This document shows positions 24,081 through 34,064 of a stretch of 64,000 bases of DNA, in pieces. Origin of the DNA: Varanus komodoensis (lineage: Eukaryota > Chordata > Lepidosauria > Squamata > Varanidae); contig NW_025335641.1 in the NCBI RefSeq assembly GCF_004798865.1, positions 4,505,526 to 4,569,525 on the forward strand. Reading direction: 5' to 3'. The notes beneath the pieces are model-generated. The model made no database searches, was not told the origin of the DNA, and worked only from the letters and a program-made list of their open reading frames with translations. The stretch's first letter is position 1. Every line of letters begins with the position of its first letter. Position numbers and translations under genes: made by a program.

Positions 24081-24202
24081 GTACAATCCTATGCACGTTG
24101 AGCAAGCTTTTAAAAGCCTACAACTCCCAGTGTGCCCCAGTCAGGGGAATGCTGGGATTTGTAGGCCTTCCGTCCAAACATAGGACGCAAAGGATTGCAC
24201 TC
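24081..24202. repeat. Nested inverted repeat, MITE-like
   Basis: An inner pair, AAAGCCTACAACTCCCAG and CTGGGATTTGTAGGCCTT, can fold into a hairpin around about 21 bases. Outside it lie ACAATCCTATGCAC and a diverged inverse (CATAGGACGCAAAGGATTGCA). The outer motif resembles a common reptile short repeat built on 'GCAATCCTATGCA'. It lies about 1.1 kb upstream of CCN1. No coding capacity. Confidence 0.5.
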
Positions 24203-24939
24203 TTAAAAAGTGGAGAGGTCAGAGAAGCAGATCCCTCGCTTAGGACACTATTTGAGAGGAAAACATCTTCCCGTGTTTTGGGAGGCAGGGATGCAAAGAT
24301 ATCTATTTTCAATGGACGATAGGAATGCTTATACGGTAGTCAGAGGATCTGTTTTTCTGAGCCACCAAAATGTGAAGCGGACTGGGCTTGAAGGGGAACT
24401 TGGGCAAATGAATTGTAGGTGCAGGAAGGTGGTTGGTGGTCTTGTTTACCTGCTGGTTATGATATCGAGTAGTGGGAACTGCAGTTCCACGAGCAAGGTA
24501 ACCATATGACCTAAGGTAACACTTTTCCATAACCCAAAAACTTAAGTGGGCAAGAGGAGTTCTTCCATTCCTCCTCCGCTCTCGCCTGGAACTCCTCCAG
24601 CCAACAGGGAGTAGTTCCTTTTGCATATGCCCCATTCATAAAAAAGTTTAAACTACGCCATCTGGGTATTATTTTGGGAGACACCCTTTCATTCCAGCGC
24701 GGGAACAGATCCGAATGTCTTACAGATTGGGATAGCTGTTCCCCTCCTCCCCGTTTCTTTTCCCTTCGCTCAGCTTGCGATCCTTCTAATCTTTCCAATA
24801 GCATATAAGCTATTCAGCAAACATACCGGAACAATCCGCCTAACGCACTTGTTTCCCAGGGTGTAAGTGGAGAAAGTTTCTTATGAAGGGGGAAAGGAGG
24901 GCGGCGTGGCGCGAAGGAAGATCAATAACATTCTGAATC

Positions 24940-24962
24940 TTTTTTTTTTTTTTTTTTTTTTT
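24940..24962. repeat. Poly(T) tract of 23 bases
   Basis: An uninterrupted T run about 280 bases upstream of the predicted CCN1 start. Such tracts disfavour nucleosomes, but an effect here is inference. Confidence 0.9.
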
Positions 24963-25108
24963 GGCAAGGAGCGTGTGTGCCAAGTATTATAGATGTATCT
25001 GTGATTATTTAAAATGTTGGGAAGGAGAGTCTGTTTTCTTGCTGGGAGACAAAAAAAAAAGTGCAGCTTAGACAGGGAGGAGCTTGGATGCAAACCGCGC
25101 CAAGGAAG

Positions 25109-25166
25109 CATTCCTGAGATGCTTTAGAATTCCTGATGCTTTAGAATTCTGGAACGCTCAACGTCA
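25109..25166 (+). promoter_or_regulatory. CCN1 proximal promoter: TEAD-like site, tandem duplication, CRE half-site
   Basis: CATTCC at 25109-25114 matches the TEAD core. A 15-base unit GATGCTTTAGAATTC occurs twice, at 25118-25132 and 25135-25149, each copy preceded by TTCCTGA. A CRE half-site (ACGTCA, 25161-25166) lies about 40 bases upstream of the TATA box. YAP/TEAD control of CCN1 is established in mammals; use of these exact sites is inferred from position. Confidence 0.5.
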
Positions 25167-25207
25167 GTGCAGCTGCAGCACGCGGCGGCGGCGCGGCGGC
25201 GGCGCGC

Positions 25208-25215
25208 TATATAAG
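25208..25215 (+). promoter_or_regulatory. CCN1 TATA box
   Basis: TATATAAG sits in a GC-rich stretch of GCG repeats. A pyrimidine-A initiator (TCTCA, A at 25240) lies about 32 bases downstream and is the most likely transcription start. A TATA promoter fits an inducible immediate-early gene. Confidence 0.85.
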
Positions 25216-25239
25216 GCAGCTCGCTCGCGGTGCGTTCTC

Positions 25240-25504
25240 AGACGGCAAAGAGAACCCCGAGAAACGCAGCCCGAGCAGCGCAAGGCAGCCGGTGTCTCCT
25301 CCGTCCCTTCCTCCGAAAAGAAACAAGACGAGCCACGAGGCTTTATCACTCCTCCAGGACTCGTCTCTCTCTGGGGGAAGCAGCAGCCACGTTGGGGAAC
25401 CCGAGTCTTGCAGTTTCGAAGCGGGGGAGTTGGTAGGCGCCCTCTTGTCCCGCTCCAGCTCGGTTCGCGTTGTTGGAAAAGGTCCTTCTCAGAACAAAAC
25501 AAAG
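25240..25504 (+). other. CCN1: CCN1 5' untranslated region (predicted)
   Basis: About 265 bases between the predicted start site and the start codon, GC-rich, in the same exon as the first coding bases. I see no upstream ATG, so the CCN1 start is the first AUG of the predicted mRNA, with A at -3. The exact 5' end is inferred from the TATA position. Confidence 0.65.
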
Positions 25505-27647
25505 ATGAACCCTCAGACAACCAGCTGTTTCGTCTTGGCTCTTGCCTTCCTCCAGCTAGTGAACAGGGTAGGTGCTCGCTTTTGTAAACTTGCTGAGACT
25601 TCTTCCCCTCTTCTTTCTTGCGCTTGGAGAGGATTTCGAGCCCTCTCTTCTTCATCAAGGTTTATATTGTGGCTCGGGAGAACTCGACAGACTCTTGGGG
25701 GGGGGGGGGAGTTGCATGTGTGTCGACAGAGGTATAAGGAGCTGGCAGTGGAACTGTATATGTAGCTACTCGAAATAAGCTCCACTGTGTTTACGGGGAC
25801 TTTCTCCAACTGAAATATGTATGTGATTGCAGCCTTAAGCTCTAAACGGGCAATGATCAAAGGTGAGATGCCTGCAGGTTTGGGTCCCATGTCACCTAGC
25901 ATCTCAACATTTTCTTTTGTTTCTTTTTTCCAGGTACTTTCTTCTTGCCCGGCTGCATGCCAATGCCCTCTGGAGGTCCCCAGATGTGCCCCAGGAGTTG
26001 GTCTGGTTCTGGACGGTTGTGGATGCTGTAAAGTCTGTGCTAAACAGCTCAATGAGGACTGCAGCAAGACACAGCCTTGTGATCACACCAAGGGGCTGGA
26101 ATGCAATTTCGGTGCCAGTTCCACAGCTCTAAAGGGGATCTGCAGAGGTAAGAAGCGTGTGGCTTGGCTCCTTTAAAGCATTTATATATAGAGAGAGAAA
26201 TACCAACCAGTCCTTGCAGTGGCGAAGTTTAGTAATTTTCAGCCCATGTATGGTTATGCTTTGTTGTTGGTAGATTGGCAGAAGGGCATATGACTTCAGC
26301 AGTCTGGAATGCAATTCACTATGTCTGGGCTGCACTAACAGCACATAAGGAAAAGTGATTCCTGACTAACTTATTGTTCTAGCCTAGAGCTCTAGGGGAT
26401 TGTAGGGAACTTTTACCATAAATTGAATGGGGGGGGGGAGCCACCCTGCTTTAGCAGATTGAGCCCAATTTATAACTCTGTGTCTTTTCTAACCTTTGCA
26501 GCACATTCAGAAGGAAGACCCTGTGAATACAACTCCAAAATTTACCAGAATGGAGAGAGTTTTCAGCCCAACTGCAAGCACCAGTGCACATGCATCGATG
26601 GAGCTGTTGGTTGTATTCCTCTCTGCCCACAAGAACTCTCCCTTCCTAACCTGGGCTGCCCCAACCCAAGGCTGGTGAAAGTGCCTGGCCAGTGCTGTGA
26701 GGAATGGGTTTGCGATGACTCCAAAGATGCCCTGGAGGAACTGGAAGGCTTCTTTGGCAAAGAGCTTGGCATGGATACTTCCGAAGGGGAATTAACCAGA
26801 AACAACGAGCTGATAGCCATCGTGAAAGGAGGGCTGAAAATGTTACCTGGTGAGTTAAGAACATCAGGGTTATGCTATCCTGTGCCAAAGAGGGGAGGCA
26901 GGTTACTGCTGCAACTTCTATAGTGTGGGGATTATCTGTTGGTGTCTATAGAGTTTTGCTAGGCATACTAATGAGAAGAGAAACAAAGACCCGTTAAATG
27001 TGAAAAATTTACACTGTTTCCCCCTTTCTCCTTTATAGTTTTTGAACCTGAGCCTCGCAGCCACTCATTTGAGAATTCAAAATGCATCGTGCAAACAACC
27101 TCGTGGTCCCAGTGTTCAAAGACCTGTGGCACTGGTGTTTCCACCAGAGTCACCAACGACAATCCCGACTGCAGACTAGTCAAGGAGTCTAGAATATGTG
27201 AAGTGAGGCCATGTGGACAGCCCAGTTATGACTCCTTAAAGGTAAATACGATGCCTTGCAGCCACACTATGATTCGCTGGTCATTCTGGGTAGAGGGTTC
27301 CTTAGCCAGAGTTCTGTCTAACCATGCGGTTAATCTCTTTCTTCCAGAAGGGGAAGAAATGCACCAAGACCAAGAAATCCCAAGCTCCAGTCAAGTTCAC
27401 TTATGCAGGATGTTCCAGTGTGAAGAAGTACCGGCCCAAGTATTGTGGCTCGTGTGTTGACAGCCGATGCTGCACTCCTCAGCAGACCAGGACTGTCAAG
27501 ATCCGGTTTCGCTGTGATGACGGAGAAACCTTCACGAAGAATGTCATGATGATCCAGTCTTGCAGATGCAACTATAATTGCCCCCATGCAAACGAGGCCT
27601 ACCCTAACTACCGGCTGTTCAATGACATCCACAAATTTAAGGACTAA
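25505..27647 (+). CDS. CCN1: CCN1 (CYR61), secreted matricellular signalling protein, complete, 5 exons
   Basis: Coding exons are 25505-25567, 25934-26147, 26502-26849, 27039-27241 and 27348-27647; all introns are GT-AG and the phases agree (0, 1, 1, 0). The product is 375 residues (human 381). It has a signal peptide (about 1-25), an IGFBP module with [16 protein letters not shown], a VWC module from about 98 with [19 protein letters not shown], an acidic hinge (about 168-205), a TSP1 module from C224 ([15 protein letters not shown]) and a C-terminal cystine knot (277-375). Cysteine counts are 12, 10, 6 and 10, the full family set of 38. The protein is exported to the matrix and binds integrins and heparan sulfate; sequences matching mammalian integrin sites ([16 protein letters not shown]) and the basic [10 protein letters not shown] heparin region are present. 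Compared with human, the signal peptide and hinge differ most and the C-terminus is one residue shorter. No disruption is seen. Confidence 0.97.
25697..25709. repeat. Poly(G) run in CCN1 intron 1
   Basis: Thirteen G in a row. A second G run of ten lies in intron 2 at 26429-26438. Both are non-coding and prone to length error in sequencing. Confidence 0.85.
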
Positions 27648-28255
27648 GTTATGTTCAGGCTTGAGCAGGAGGTTTTTTTTTTTTTTTTTTTTGGAGGTAA
27701 CAGTGGAGAAATGAACTCTTGAGGAAGTGGTGCCTTTGCCCATTGGAGGGCAACACTGAGACACAAGAATGCACTGTGCAACTGGATACTAATGCAACAG
27801 TTTGGGCATACTTAAAGCTTCATAGTATTGGAGCAATCTTATTGCTTCGTTTTGGAGCACTTTCATGATTACTGATTTCTGTTTGTAACTGATCTGTTTA
27901 TATGTTTGTCCATCTATTCTGGCTATGAAAACCTTCTATTCCCTACTGATCCACAGAACACCATACATTTGTTGTTCCAAACTCATGTTGGAGGTTACAT
28001 TCCTTCCTAAGGTGGGCACTTTTGGAGTTCTCATCTATGGCAGCTATAGGTACCAGCTACATAATATAATCCACAAACAGAAATTGGTTGTTTTTTAAAG
28101 CTGAATATTTTATTTATCAAAATGTAGCTTTTTTTGTTCAGAGGAAAAAACCCTAATACTGGAATAAGTTGTAAATGATTTAATTTTATATTCAATGAAT
28201 TAAGAGAATTTATTTATGGAATTAATCATTTAATAAAGAAATATTTACCTAATAT
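27648..28255 (+). other. CCN1: CCN1 3' untranslated region with AU-rich elements
   Basis: About 600 bases from the stop codon to just past the poly(A) signal. It holds a T20 run (27673-27692), TATTTTATTTAT near 28106-28117 and ATTTATTTAT at 28208-28217. Overlapping ATTTA motifs are AU-rich elements that destabilise immediate-early mRNAs, including mammalian CYR61. The 3' end is inferred from the AATAAA at 28232. Confidence 0.75.
28232..28237 (+). terminator. CCN1: CCN1 poly(A) signal
   Basis: A canonical AATAAA about 585 bases after the CCN1 stop codon, in a strongly A+T-rich stretch. Cleavage is expected 10-25 bases downstream. Confidence 0.8.
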
Positions 28256-28419
28256 TTAATATGTTTCAGCTTGATTTGGGATAATGAGAATATACAGAAT
28301 TTCAGACAACCATGCAAAGCAATTTCTCAACCTTGTTACATTTACCATAGAACAATACTACTAAACTTATTAGCACTGAGAAAGCTTGCCTCCAGATAAA
28401 CATGATCAGGACTGCAGGT

Positions 28420-28500
28420 TCAAGATGCAATCCTATACTTAGGAATATGCCCATGGAATGCAATGTTTACTCCTGAGTAGACAAGCATTGTTAGGTTTGT
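28420..28500. repeat. Common reptile short repeat fragment
   Basis: ATGCAATCCTATACTTAGGA followed by TTTACTCCTGAGTAGAC resembles a very common reptile repeat ending in 'GCAATCCTATGCA' and 'TTACTC..AGTAAG' boxes. Related traces are near 9490-9520, 44100-44170 and 63030-63090. Decayed. Confidence 0.45.
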
Positions 28501-28720
28501 ATCCCACAATTTTCCTCTTTTAAAGAACTCAAAGCTACTTACATTCTCTTCCTCCCATTCTCAGTCTTATCCCTATAACAACAACCCTGTGAGGTAGGAG
28601 GGGCTGAGACTGGCTGCTGCAGAGCCATCCACGTGGCTCCGTGGCTGAGTAGGGACTTGAGCCCGAATCACTTGAGTACCAGACCTGTGCTCTTAACCAC
28701 TGTACCAAGCTGGTACATTT
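28500..28720 (-). mobile_element. tRNA-derived SINE, MIR-like, minus strand
   Basis: The order is AACAACCCTGTGAGGTAGGA, GGGCTGAGACTGGCTG, CGTGGCTGAGTAGGGACTTG, then GTGCTCTTAACCACTGTACC. The last two blocks are the reverse complement of a tRNA-like head. Same family as the copies near 18.4, 21.0 and 33.8 kb. Confidence 0.65.
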
Positions 28721-30029
28721 TTATCCATGTGCTTGGGCTGATGATGCCTTAATTAATGAAATCCTGAGAAGAAGAGTTAATGACTCTCACTACATAATTC
28801 ATAAAACAAACCATTGTGTGCCAGGTCAATTTTTGATCAATCTCAATCAAATCAGATACCAGACAAATTAGTATTTGTAGAAACTATGGTTTCCTCACTA
28901 CTCAACTCGGGAAGAGGTAGTGGGAAAGCTACTTAATGCTTCTAATGATTTCAACTTTTGTTTCTTGCAAATGAATACATTTCTTTTCTGTGGAGGGAGG
29001 AGGAGAGTTTCCTGCAATCTGCAGGAGGTAATTTGCTTTCATTAAACTCAAACTTAAATGAGCTTGAAGCAATTACTTGTGTTAATCCTAAATAATACCC
29101 TGATTAAAAGTAAACATGTTAAAGAAAAGAATGCTAGGAATTCACAGTATTTTTCCAACAGGCCAATAGCTAGCTCTCATTTTGCTTTCACTGTTCCTCT
29201 TATAGAAAAACCTGTAGGACTTGAAATTTTGATAATTTAAAAGAGTACAGAGTATAAGAATGGAAAAAGCTAGTAGTCTTCATTTCTGTCCAACTCTAAG
29301 CATTCAAAGTGCTTCACAGCCCTTATCGCATTAACTGTCACAACAATCTAGCAACAAAACTGATTACTTATTCCCCTGTTACAGTTAGGGAGCCTGTGGG
29401 TGGTGGATTGGGACTTGTCCAAGGCCATCTAATAGGCTTTAAATGGCTGAGCAGAGAACTCAGGACAAATTCTACTCTCAGTCTTAGCTGGAATAAATTG
29501 GATCCAGTTGTATTGCTCCTTCTAATTCTAATGTTTGGGTCTTAGTGCCAGTGCTTATGTAGCCAAAATGGAAACATCCATATATACGAGAGATGCTTGT
29601 GGGAACCCTGCAGCTTACAAAGGTGCAAAGTTCTCTAGCAGGAACATACCTCCACTTCTCCAATAAGGACTGAACACACGGAGTGTCCATGGAATGCTGA
29701 GCAGTGGGACAGGGAAAAGGGAAACTGGAGGGGAGGGCAATGGGGCATTTCGATGGACGAGAGCATTGCTTTCAACATTTTGTTGCAGGCCCCGCTAATG
29801 CCTATTGGCTAATGCTTTTTACTTTAGCTGTATCATGGACTGTGGGGGGGGGGAGCACTAAAAATCGATTTGTATGACATGACCCAAGCATTTGAAGACT
29901 TTCTCCATAGGGAATCATTCAAGCCTAATTGATTGCCATATGGAACCTTGACAGATTCACTGCAAATTGTTCATTTTGCAGGTTCGTGATGATGTAAGGC
30001 TTTGCAGTCTTGACTGGGGAGCTTTGATG

Positions 30030-30130
30030 CTCATTTGAAAGGATTAGACAAATTCATGGAGGCCACATTGCTCAATGATCATCAGCCATGAAAGGTAAAT
30101 GAAATTTCTCTGTCTTGAGGTAGTCCATTG
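30030..30130 (+). mobile_element. CR1-like repeat fragment
   Basis: AAAGGATTAGACAAATTCAT followed by GGAGGCCACATTGCTCAATG matches the internal part of the CR1-like 3' end seen at 10770-11225. Confidence 0.5.
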
Positions 30131-31033
30131 AAAGACCCTTTAGATCTCTCTCAATACCAGCTGCTTTGGAATAATAACAAGGAACTATGCATGGCTTCCT
30201 GATAAGCTCCTAGTGGCTTACTGTTGGTCGAAACAGGAGCATGTGCAGAAGTATAGAGCTGACAGGTACTACGGATGTCATCTGTTCCCGTCCCATACTC
30301 AGTACAGAACACAGCTGTAGTAGTACGAAATGGTCTCATCCACCAGGACAATTCGTATGCTCTGAGGAGCCTCTATACCCCCCCCCCTTTTAACACGCAA
30401 CAGATTCTTTTGGTGGAGCAGTTGGCACATACAAGCGGGTATCGGGGCATTTGCTCACTGCCAGGCTCTGCAACCTCCTCCTCCTCCCTGTTGCTGCCTG
30501 CTCTGCCTGAGTGAGTGATCAGAAAGAGGAATGAGAGGAAGGGGCAACCATCTTTATACACCTTGTTCGCTCCCTCTTCTCTGTGAAGTGGTGTTGATTA
30601 GCACAGAGGGAAAAGGCAGGCAATGGGGGGAAATGGGTGCATTCAGGGAAGAAAGAGTACTAACGGCACTGGGCCGAGATTTCCTCCCAGAACCTGGAAC
30701 CACCGGGGCATTTTAGGTGAAACCATTCACCTTCAGGAGGACTGCCTGATGTAGGTGATCAAGCCGGTACAACCCACTCCAGTCTAACTGCATGCAACAG
30801 TGTATTCCTAGTAGCCCTTGGCTAATGTGCAATTCAAAACCAAATCACAACCTGGTGAGGAAGCTTGGGCTGGGAGCGATAGCGGCATGCCTACACTCCC
30901 CTTTCCCGACAGGCTGGATGGCTCAGTTGGCATTTAGCCCAGTCTGGTCCAACCTTCTGCACAGGACCACAATGGTCATCGCTGGCATGCTGGGTTGCTA
31001 CACTTTCAGAACCGCCCTATAGAGAAAAAAGCA

Positions 31034-31053
31034 GGATGGATGGATGGATGGAT
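31034..31053. repeat. (GGAT)n microsatellite
   Basis: About five perfect GGAT units. Confidence 0.9.
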
Positions 31054-33383
31054 TAATAAGGACCCCTATAGAGAACAATCAATCCAGCAACAAAGGGTCT
31101 CCAAATGCTCCACTGGCATCTCACTGCAAAAATGGGCAGCTCTTTATCTGCTCAGTCATGTTCCTCTCCCCACAAGGCATTCAAATTGTGCACTGTTTTG
31201 GAATTTAAATTCCACCTGGCCACCCGTCTTAGCTACATCTGAACTTGTCTGTACAATATTTTGTTGACAAGAGAAGTGTAAAATGCACTGAAGCATGTTT
31301 GGCTGGTCTTCCATTTAATCCTGGAAATGAGAAGAATACCAGGCAAGACAACTATATCTACAGCATGTCTTTCTGGGGGTGACCGGCAGCAAGTTGTGTT
31401 TCAACACACCTATGGAAGATTTCCTGTGACAGTGTGGATGCATCTCTTCACTCACACAAGTGGGAAGTTTGAAATTAGCTAATAGTTCAGAATTCGTATG
31501 AGTTCACTGTGTATTAAACCTGAATCATGCATCACATTAAACCAAATATCTCCCAGTTCATTGCATTTGGCAATGGTACCCCTTCTTCTCTTTTCTTTAT
31601 TTGGATTGTTACTAGAAGTGTGATTGTATCTTAACCAACACTCAGTGTGAGACTAACTTTAGGGGGCTCAGAGCTGAGGTTTTTTTTTTACACATTTTGA
31701 GGATCATAGTATGCTGCCATAGTCTCTGAAAGGAAAGAGGGGTTTGTTGAAATGTGTGGACAATCCTATGAGCTGAAACTAGCAGAAGACTGCCTCCTGG
31801 TTCACAAATGACATTGTCTTATATCCAGCTAGCCAGTACTGACCCAGTGCTGTCTGTTGACCCAGTCCTGACCCAGTCCTGTCTACACAGATTGCAAATA
31901 GCTCTCCAAGGTTTTCAATGGTGGCATTTCTCTGGCTTGCTGCCTGAAATCTTCTTAAACTAAAGATTGAACTTGGAATGTTCTCTGTCCAAAACAAGTG
32001 ATCTGCCATCCACTTAACTAGGGGGTCCTCCCTTTCTTACACACTTGTTGAAAAAGCACGTGGATGACTCACTGCTAAATGCCTCTGTCCATGGAGCTTG
32101 TTCCAAAAACATTATAGGCAGTGTTTACAGATAACTCCAAGACCTTCAGTACAGAAACACACTGGGTAGGATCTTGGTTGCTCAGCTTCTTTGGCATTTT
32201 GTCACCACTCTTAGAAAATTACTATCCCCAACCCTGAAGTCCTTTCAGATTCTGACAATTCCTAGTGGCTTCAGATGGGGCATCATAGCTCAGTCCATAC
32301 TTTAAAATCCTTATCCTGTCAAACCTCCACATGCATGGCAATCCCAGAAAAAAGCAGACCATAAGAACTGAAATCAACAAGATCCACCAGGTGGAAAAAC
32401 TTATTAAGCTTCCACCTAGCAGATGAAAACTGCAGCATCACCCCTTTCATATAAAACTGTCAACAAAGCAAAAAAGCCAAATCTACTCTGAGCCAGTTTT
32501 AGGCTGTAACTAACAATTTATACCACAGCCTTAACTTACATTGTACTTCACAATATTCATTTTGTCCAGTGAGGTAAGATACGTATTGGTATACCAAATT
32601 GTGGCAGGCGAAACACACAAGATCCGTTTCCATTCATCCAATGTAATGCTGTGATACAGTGGAACATTTGGACCAGGCTTTTTCATGGCATTAAGAATGC
32701 ATTAGTCTAACCCACCTCACAGAGGGGCTATGAGGTTAAAAAGCCACACAGACAAAACTTAAACTACAGACAGAATGCAAATAAAATACTAAAGTAAACT
32801 TACCCATTTCCTGAGAAGAGTTCAGATAATAATAGACAGGGTTGCTTGCGTTTTGAAGCATGGGGCTACAACATTTTCAGCCCCGAGGGTCCCACTGGGT
32901 GTCCGCCAGGATGCCAGTTGCTGCAGGTCTGTGCACGCGCACCTACAGACACTTCTCCTCCTGCAGACAGGTGTGTCTTTCCCTTTCCCATTCTTTTTCC
33001 CTTTCTCTTGTTTTCCCAGAAGACTCTGGAAGTAAGTGAAGGACTTCCCTTGCAGGCAGTAGTAGAGCCAGAAAGGGAAGTCCCAGGCGTTGCCTATTAA
33101 GCACTAATACTAACAAGGGAAATGCTGGACAGAGTTCCCACAGCAGCGCAGGCCACGGGTTCTGCACCTGTTTCAAAGCTTAAAAGGACATTTTGGGCCA
33201 GCTCTAGTTCTGGCTATTTATTTTGCAATCCTGCCCATCTTGTACTGCATGTACATTCTCTGCCCAGTTGCAGCCCCTTTCCTCCACTTTCTGAGTGAAC
33301 AGAGGAGGGTATTGCTGCTGAAATTAGGAAAATCATGGGGTGGGAATAGAATACCCCTGTCCCAATCCAGATATGGCACGATT

Positions 33384-33656
33384 CACTAGGGCAGGGGTCC
33401 TCAAACTTTTTGAATAGGGAGCCAGCTGAAAGGTGTCAGGGATGGGCACAGGCCGCCAAGGCAGTGCAGGCAGGGGGTGTGGGTCAGGCGGGAGGGGGCA
33501 CACGAATGCATGCATGCGTGCAGAAAGACAGGGGCATGTGTGTGCAGAGATCCTTTTCTCCGAGCAAGTGCAAAATGACCTCCTTGTGAGCAAGCCGGCA
33601 CCTTGGTGGGCCGGAACCAGTCCACGGGCCATAGTTTGAGGACCCATGCACTAGGG
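33384..33656. mobile_element. hAT-type non-autonomous DNA transposon with intact 8-bp target duplications
   Basis: The element (33392-33648, 257 bases) begins CAGGGGTCCTCAAAC and ends with the near-perfect inverse GTTTGAGGACCCATG. It is flanked on both sides by the identical 8-mer CACTAGGG (33384-33391 and 33649-33656). Inverted ends starting with CAG and 8-base target duplications define hAT transposons. The inside is GC-rich and encodes no transposase, so it needed a transposase supplied in trans. Perfect flanks suggest a fairly young insertion. Confidence 0.9.
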
Positions 33657-33789
33657 CATGGAAAAACCCTGGGGGCTTTTCTGGGTAGACTTGCCCCTCT
33701 TTAACTCTGGTGCCCAGACAGCACTGGTTTGGGCCACCTTGGTTAAGAGCCATTTGTTTATATCAGCCTGTTATTTTTAGGTGGGGAAG

Positions 33790-34060
33790 AGTCAAAATGC
33801 AGGTTTTTATTTAGCTATCTATTTTTTATTAAAATTATATCCCATTTTCCCCCTATGAACTCAAGGTGGCTTTCATCATTCTCCTCCTCCTGCTCTCAGT
33901 CTCATCTCCATAATAACGACCCTGTGAGGCAGGTTGGGCTGAGAGTCTGTGACTGGCCCAAAGTCACCAGCTGGCTCCATGGCTGAGCGGGGACTCGAAC
34001 CCAGATCCCCTGGGTCCCAATCATGTGCTCTTAACCACTGCACCACACACTGCTCTCACT
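33790..34060 (-). mobile_element. tRNA-derived SINE, MIR-like, near full length, minus strand
   Basis: The best-preserved copy of this family in the window. A T-rich start with a TATCCCATTTTCCCCC box leads to AATAACGACCCTGTGAGGCA, GGTTGGGCTGAGAG, TGACTGGCCCAAAGTCACC, and GGGGACTCGAACCCAGATC with GTGCTCTTAACCACTGCACC. The last two are the reverse complements of the pol III B and A box regions, so transcription would run on the minus strand. Confidence 0.75.
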
Positions 34061-34064
34061 TAAT

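Larger units (their letters stand above)
28725..33380. other. Intergenic DNA between CCN1 and ZNHIT6, no gene recognised
   Basis: No supported exon. A CR1-like piece lies near 30030-30130 and a possible older MIR-like trace near 29285-29465 (GGACTTGTCCAAGGCCATC, CTGAGCAGAGAACTCAGGAC). The remaining open frames have no recognisable family. Confidence 0.5.

Noticed and set aside
25084-25765. Long frames across the CCN1 promoter, 5' UTR and intron 1
   Set aside because: They run through the TATA box and the splice donor. The CCN1 exon 1 frame, confirmed by splicing into the IGFBP module, explains the locus.
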